From assembly GCA_016946835.1 (NCBI GenBank), contig JACVTC010000006.1:851001-915000 (forward strand): DNA of 64,000 bases, written 5' to 3'. The notes under the pieces are model-generated. The model was not told the DNA's origin and ran no database searches. It saw only the letters and a program-made list of their open reading frames with translations. The stretch comes from Neocallimastix lanati (nom. inval.) (lineage: Eukaryota; Neocallimastigomycota; Neocallimastigomycetes; Neocallimastigales; Neocallimastigaceae). Shown one piece after another: positions 61,401 through 64,000 of this stretch. A program made the position numbers and the translations under genes. Numbering within the stretch: the stretch's first letter is position 1; the number at the start of each line of letters is the position of its first letter.

Positions 61401-63597
61401 AAGTAATGACAATTACGAAAATAATGAAGGCAATGAGGATAGTTATAGTACATCTGAAAAAGATATTCTTGAAAAGGAAATATCAATGGATTCGATATCA
61501 TTATCAGATACTGAAAGTGATGAAATTCATCAGGAAGATGAAAATATTGAGGATATTCACGAATCATTTATTAATAATAATGAAAATCAAAATGAAAATC
61601 AAAAAATATTCAATAATGAAGAGAATAATAATGAAATTGATGAAATCAGTAATGGAAATGAAAATGAAAATGAGGATGAAGATGAAGATAAAAATAAAAA
61701 GGATAAATCGTCTGAAAATTTAATTATTTTAGAAGATCATGAAGAAGAGTATGATCCAACTATAATAAATGAAGAAACTAGTACAAATGAAAACACTAAT
61801 GAAGAAAATTACTTTGGTATGGAATTAAATAATGTTATTCCACCAAAAGAACATTTGAATATTAGAGATGATATTAACGAATTTTATAATACTTCAAAAA
61901 AGAAAAGAAATAAAGAAAACTACAATGAAAATCATGAATTAAATGATGAAGATAATGATAATCAAAAAAACATTGAATTGAATTATGAAAATGAGATATT
62001 TTTCAATAGTGAATTCGAATTAGAAAGGCATCAAGGTAATAATAATGAAATTCATGATAATGACAATGAAATTATTGACCATGAAAATGATATAAATAAA
62101 ACACGTCAAAATGAAAACACTAGAATAAATGATAATAGAAGTGAACCTGAAAATATAAATGATGATTTGAATCAATCTCATATAGAATTAGAACAATGTC
62201 ATAATGAACATCAGCAATCTGATGACCAACAGGTTGAAAATAATCAAATCGGTGATATAGAAGATCACAATACAAATGAAGAGGAGCAACATATTGAAGA
62301 AAATAAAAATAATGATGTAGAAATTCAACATTTTAATGACTATGAACAATTAATTGAAGAAAATCAGAATGATGAAATGGTCAATCAGCAAACAGATGAA
62401 GATGAACAGTATATTGAAGAAAATCATCATAATAATCAACAATCTAATGAAATTGAACCACTAATTGAAAAAAATCAGAACGAGGAAATAGAAGAAAAGC
62501 ATATTGAAATAGAACATAATGAAAGTTTAGAGGATCAAACACAAATAGAAGAAAAACTAGTCAAAAAATATTATATTAAAAGTTTAGGAGATCATCAATA
62601 CAATGACCAAGTAATTGAAAGCAATCAAATTAGCAGTTTTGAAAAACAACAAATGCAAGAAGTCGAGGAGAATAAAGATAATCTATATGATCAGAAATAT
62701 AAGATGTATGAAGAGACAGTTAATGAAATAGTAAATGATGGCCAAGATCAAAGTAATGAAGAAATTCAAAATGAAATAATTGATCTTCATTTTAATAATA
62801 ATATTGGTGATACAAATCCATATGAAAATATAGGGGATAATGCGATACAAAATATGCATGAGGAGCACTTTTATGAGGATGATAATAATGATTTTGAAAA
62901 TGGTCTAAATGAAAATGATATAGATAATACTGAAAATAAAAATGAAGAAGAAAGTATAGATAGTATTCAACCTGTCGAAGATAATTATAATAATTATAAC
63001 TTCAATAATGATAATGAAGATATATACAGTAGTTTTGAAAATAAAGATTTAACTACGAAAGAAATGCTAATTTCAATTGATCAAGATAATAAGAGAGAAA
63101 TTTCATTTAATTATAATAATAGTAAAAATAATGAAAATAATAAATTAGATGATATACTAGTAGAAGAAGAACATCAAACTTTAGTAGATAATATAGTAAA
63201 TGATATTGAGGAAGAAGATAATTATGATAGTCTTGAAGTAGATACATATATCAATGAACAAGATAATATTGAAGATGTAAATGTCGAAGAAATAAATATT
63301 GAAGTATATGACGAAGATTATATTCAGTCTTCAATAGAAGAAGATCACATGAATGAAGTAAATGAAATAATTATTGAAGATACAAATGAATATGAAATAA
63401 AAGATGATCTTATGAGAGAAAAAACTAAAAATTACTATTATAATGACATGGAGGAGAATCAAGATATAGATGTAATGATGAATGATAGCAAAGATGAAGA
63501 ATTAAATGATCAAATAATGTACATTGACACATTAAATTTTAATCAAGAAATTCATCATGGGTATTATAATGAAAGTATATTCAATGAAACTTTTTAA
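58429..63597 (+). CDS. MATH-BTB protein with long EEIEN repeat array
   Basis: Single exon, 1722 residues from the ATG at 58429 (an in-frame TTG two codons earlier is not preferred). Residues about 8-140 form a MATH/TRAF-like domain (FFCNGATWIIKIENI ... ITVGITLINSSTDYSYL). Residues about 181-287 form a BTB/POZ domain (YSDVEFEIGKHQKVIKAHRVILASRCPSFKILF ... LLDLAYQYHVYNLIESI). MATH-BTB proteins usually act as CUL3 ubiquitin-ligase substrate adaptors; that role is inferred here. A lone Cys-x-x-Cys with basic residues (LKCQKCSNGQLKRKR, near 330) follows. Residues about 524-970 are an almost pure EEIEN/EEMEN array. The rest is Glu/Asn/Asp-rich, with a degenerate EQxIEENxN repeat near 1280-1375. Typical MATH-BTB proteins have about 350-450 residues, so the tail is exceptional. 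Confidence 0.85.
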   Translation: MSTYISNINSYYFTTTVEINANYSSKEFFCNGATWIIKIENITNNSMDIKFSYNGNPRNTSSVRLSINNGSKNECFSIDRKNHYIHNYSLDEFYNKNFCLYQFQYDSIETINKITVGITLINSSTDYSYLQYFSEKVIPENYILLPSASSYNDVYIHEIEGKQYIYSKYIDQINNFNNFTQEYSDVEFEIGKHQKVIKAHRVILASRCPSFKILFEEQALHNNSSNGILRIVLPSYNYTSFKALIDYHYKGKCYIPKSRKVLGDLLDLAYQYHVYNLIESIEEKLANPENNYLEEENEEIDTDTFENEEINSNNRDIHLFKLDSILKSKTLKCQKCSNGQLKRKRELNEIDDLLLLNDHINIKNKRYANGKYKTIRLTEQGEEYYDGFNYNEMKKQSTMNEGMDDSYENMFNSIHFIENEPGLGEDSILNEIDSEEGDQQLSKDIRVEIIDVESGLSDSNPEERMSENDRDVEEYETDRVEVNVSLDETKSNGDDKMYEIVNPPVEFDDNKEKNEDDYENVYEEEIENVENEEMENEEIENEEMENEEMENEEMENEEIENEEIENEEIENEEIENEEIENEEIENEEIENEEIENEEIENEEMENEEIENEEIENEEIENEEIENEEMENEEMENEEIENEEIENEEIENKKIENEEVEYEEVENEEIENKKIENEEVEYEEVENEEIENKEIENKEIENEEIENEEMENEEIENEEMENEEMENEEIKNEEIENEEIENEEIENKEIENKEVENKEIENEKVKIEEFENEEIENEEMENEEIENEEMENEEMENEEMENEEMENEEMENEEMENEEIKNEEIENEEIENEEIENKEIENKEVENKEIENEKVKIEEFENEEIENEEMENEKVKIEEFENEEIENEEVENKEIENKEVENEEVENKEIENEEVENKEIENEEVENDEIENEEIENDEMENDEMENEEVSNKEIENEEIENVEVENEGEFEELEDQIETKEYEDESEIEIESNDNYENNEGNEDSYSTSEKDILEKEISMDSISLSDTESDEIHQEDENIEDIHESFINNNENQNENQKIFNNEENNNEIDEISNGNENENEDEDEDKNKKDKSSENLIILEDHEEEYDPTIINEETSTNENTNEENYFGMELNNVIPPKEHLNIRDDINEFYNTSKKKRNKENYNENHELNDEDNDNQKNIELNYENEIFFNSEFELERHQGNNNEIHDNDNEIIDHENDINKTRQNENTRINDNRSEPENINDDLNQSHIELEQCHNEHQQSDDQQVENNQIGDIEDHNTNEEEQHIEENKNNDVEIQHFNDYEQLIEENQNDEMVNQQTDEDEQYIEENHHNNQQSNEIEPLIEKNQNEEIEEKHIEIEHNESLEDQTQIEEKLVKKYYIKSLGDHQYNDQVIESNQISSFEKQQMQEVEENKDNLYDQKYKMYEETVNEIVNDGQDQSNEEIQNEIIDLHFNNNIGDTNPYENIGDNAIQNMHEEHFYEDDNNDFENGLNENDIDNTENKNEEESIDSIQPVEDNYNNYNFNNDNEDIYSSFENKDLTTKEMLISIDQDNKREISFNYNNSKNNENNKLDDILVEEEHQTLVDNIVNDIEEEDNYDSLEVDTYINEQDNIEDVNVEEINIEVYDEDYIQSSIEEDHMNEVNEIIIEDTNEYEIKDDLMREKTKNYYYNDMEENQDIDVMMNDSKDEELNDQIMYIDTLNFNQEIHHGYYNESIFNETF
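60000..61335 (+). repeat. coding 15-bp minisatellite, ~89 units
   Basis: GAAGAAATTGAAAAT units encode EEIEN with Met, Val, Lys and Tyr variants. There is higher-order structure: the rare words GAGGAAATT (60562 and 60772), AAATTAAAAA (60611 and 60881) and AAAATTGAAGAATTTG (60721, 60991 and 61051) show that a block of about 15 units was duplicated and the second copy gained four EEMEN units. Confidence 0.95.
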
Positions 63598-64000
63598 TTA
63601 ATAATAGGTAATCAAAAAAAAAAAAAAACCTCAATTTCATAGAATATATATATATATATATATATTTATTATTATTATTATTTCAATATAAGTATTTATA
63701 TAATTATATATATTCATAAATAACATTGAAAATGAAAATATTATTATTTATATCAACAATTTAAGATACAAAAATTCAGATTAATATACCCAAAAATCAA
63801 AAGCTTTGTTTTTGTATTAACTATTCAATAAAATTTATTATATAAGAAATGTCTTTTTATAAATATATATATATATTAAAACAATTATTCAAATCTAATA
63901 TTAATTATTGTTTATTAATCACTTTTTTTTTTTATGCCTACTAAAATTAAAATAAGATAAATTTATTTCAAAAAGAAAATAATAATAATAATAATAATAA
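63598..64000. other. 3' flank of the MATH-BTB gene
   Basis: Poly-A near 63615, (TA)n near 63643, (ATT)n, and (AAT)n at the window edge. No gene is seen. AATAAA at 63827 could serve as a polyadenylation signal but is uninformative at this base composition. Confidence 0.4.

Overview
The window looks like nuclear DNA of an extremely AT-rich eukaryote. The best fit is an anaerobic gut fungus (Neocallimastigomycota). Supporting signs: intergenic DNA that is almost pure A/T with long poly-A/poly-T and (AAT)n/(ATT)n tracts; somewhat GC-richer islands that carry the genes; short AT-rich GT..AG introns; poly-Asn and Glu/Asn-rich proteins; many Ty1/copia remnants; a secreted DUF4874/DUF4832-type protein; and a fragment with the Tyr-Tyr/Cys repeat style of gut-fungal scaffoldin-like proteins. 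This is inference. A dictyostelid-like genome would share the AT bias and poly-N, but fits less well with the copia elements and the secreted protein.

Layout. 1-1829: a secreted DUF4874/DUF4832-type gene on the minus strand, running off the left edge. 1830-12110: its upstream DNA, then a gene-free block of direct and inverted copies of one AT-rich repeat family, ending in a plus-strand truncated pseudogene of the same gene. One repeat copy carries a GC-richer insertion of about 470 bp. 12511-18543: copia territory, with four related LTRs, a decayed minus-strand pol, a short element holding only gag-like sequence, and a MITE-like repeat. 20586-21755: a split, possibly incomplete scaffoldin-like gene. 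22957-27563: a nearly full-length minus-strand copia element with LTRs, a TTATT target-site duplication and a lost RNase H core. 27564-32016: repeats. 32017-34561: a two-exon gene for an Asn/Met-rich 770-residue protein. 34562-48260: about 13.7 kb with no supported gene. 48265-55660: a decayed coding remnant, a GC-rich 100-bp patch, two more copia fragments and a second MITE-like copy. 58429-63597: a 1722-residue MATH-BTB protein with a very long EEIEN-type pentapeptide array.

Only three genes look intact as far as the window shows (DUF4832-type, Asn-rich, MATH-BTB); the scaffoldin-like gene is uncertain. They do not form an evident pathway. The rest is retroelement debris and simple or tandem repeats. 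No rRNA, tRNA or CRISPR was recognised. All similarities were judged by eye; no identity values or database hits were computed.
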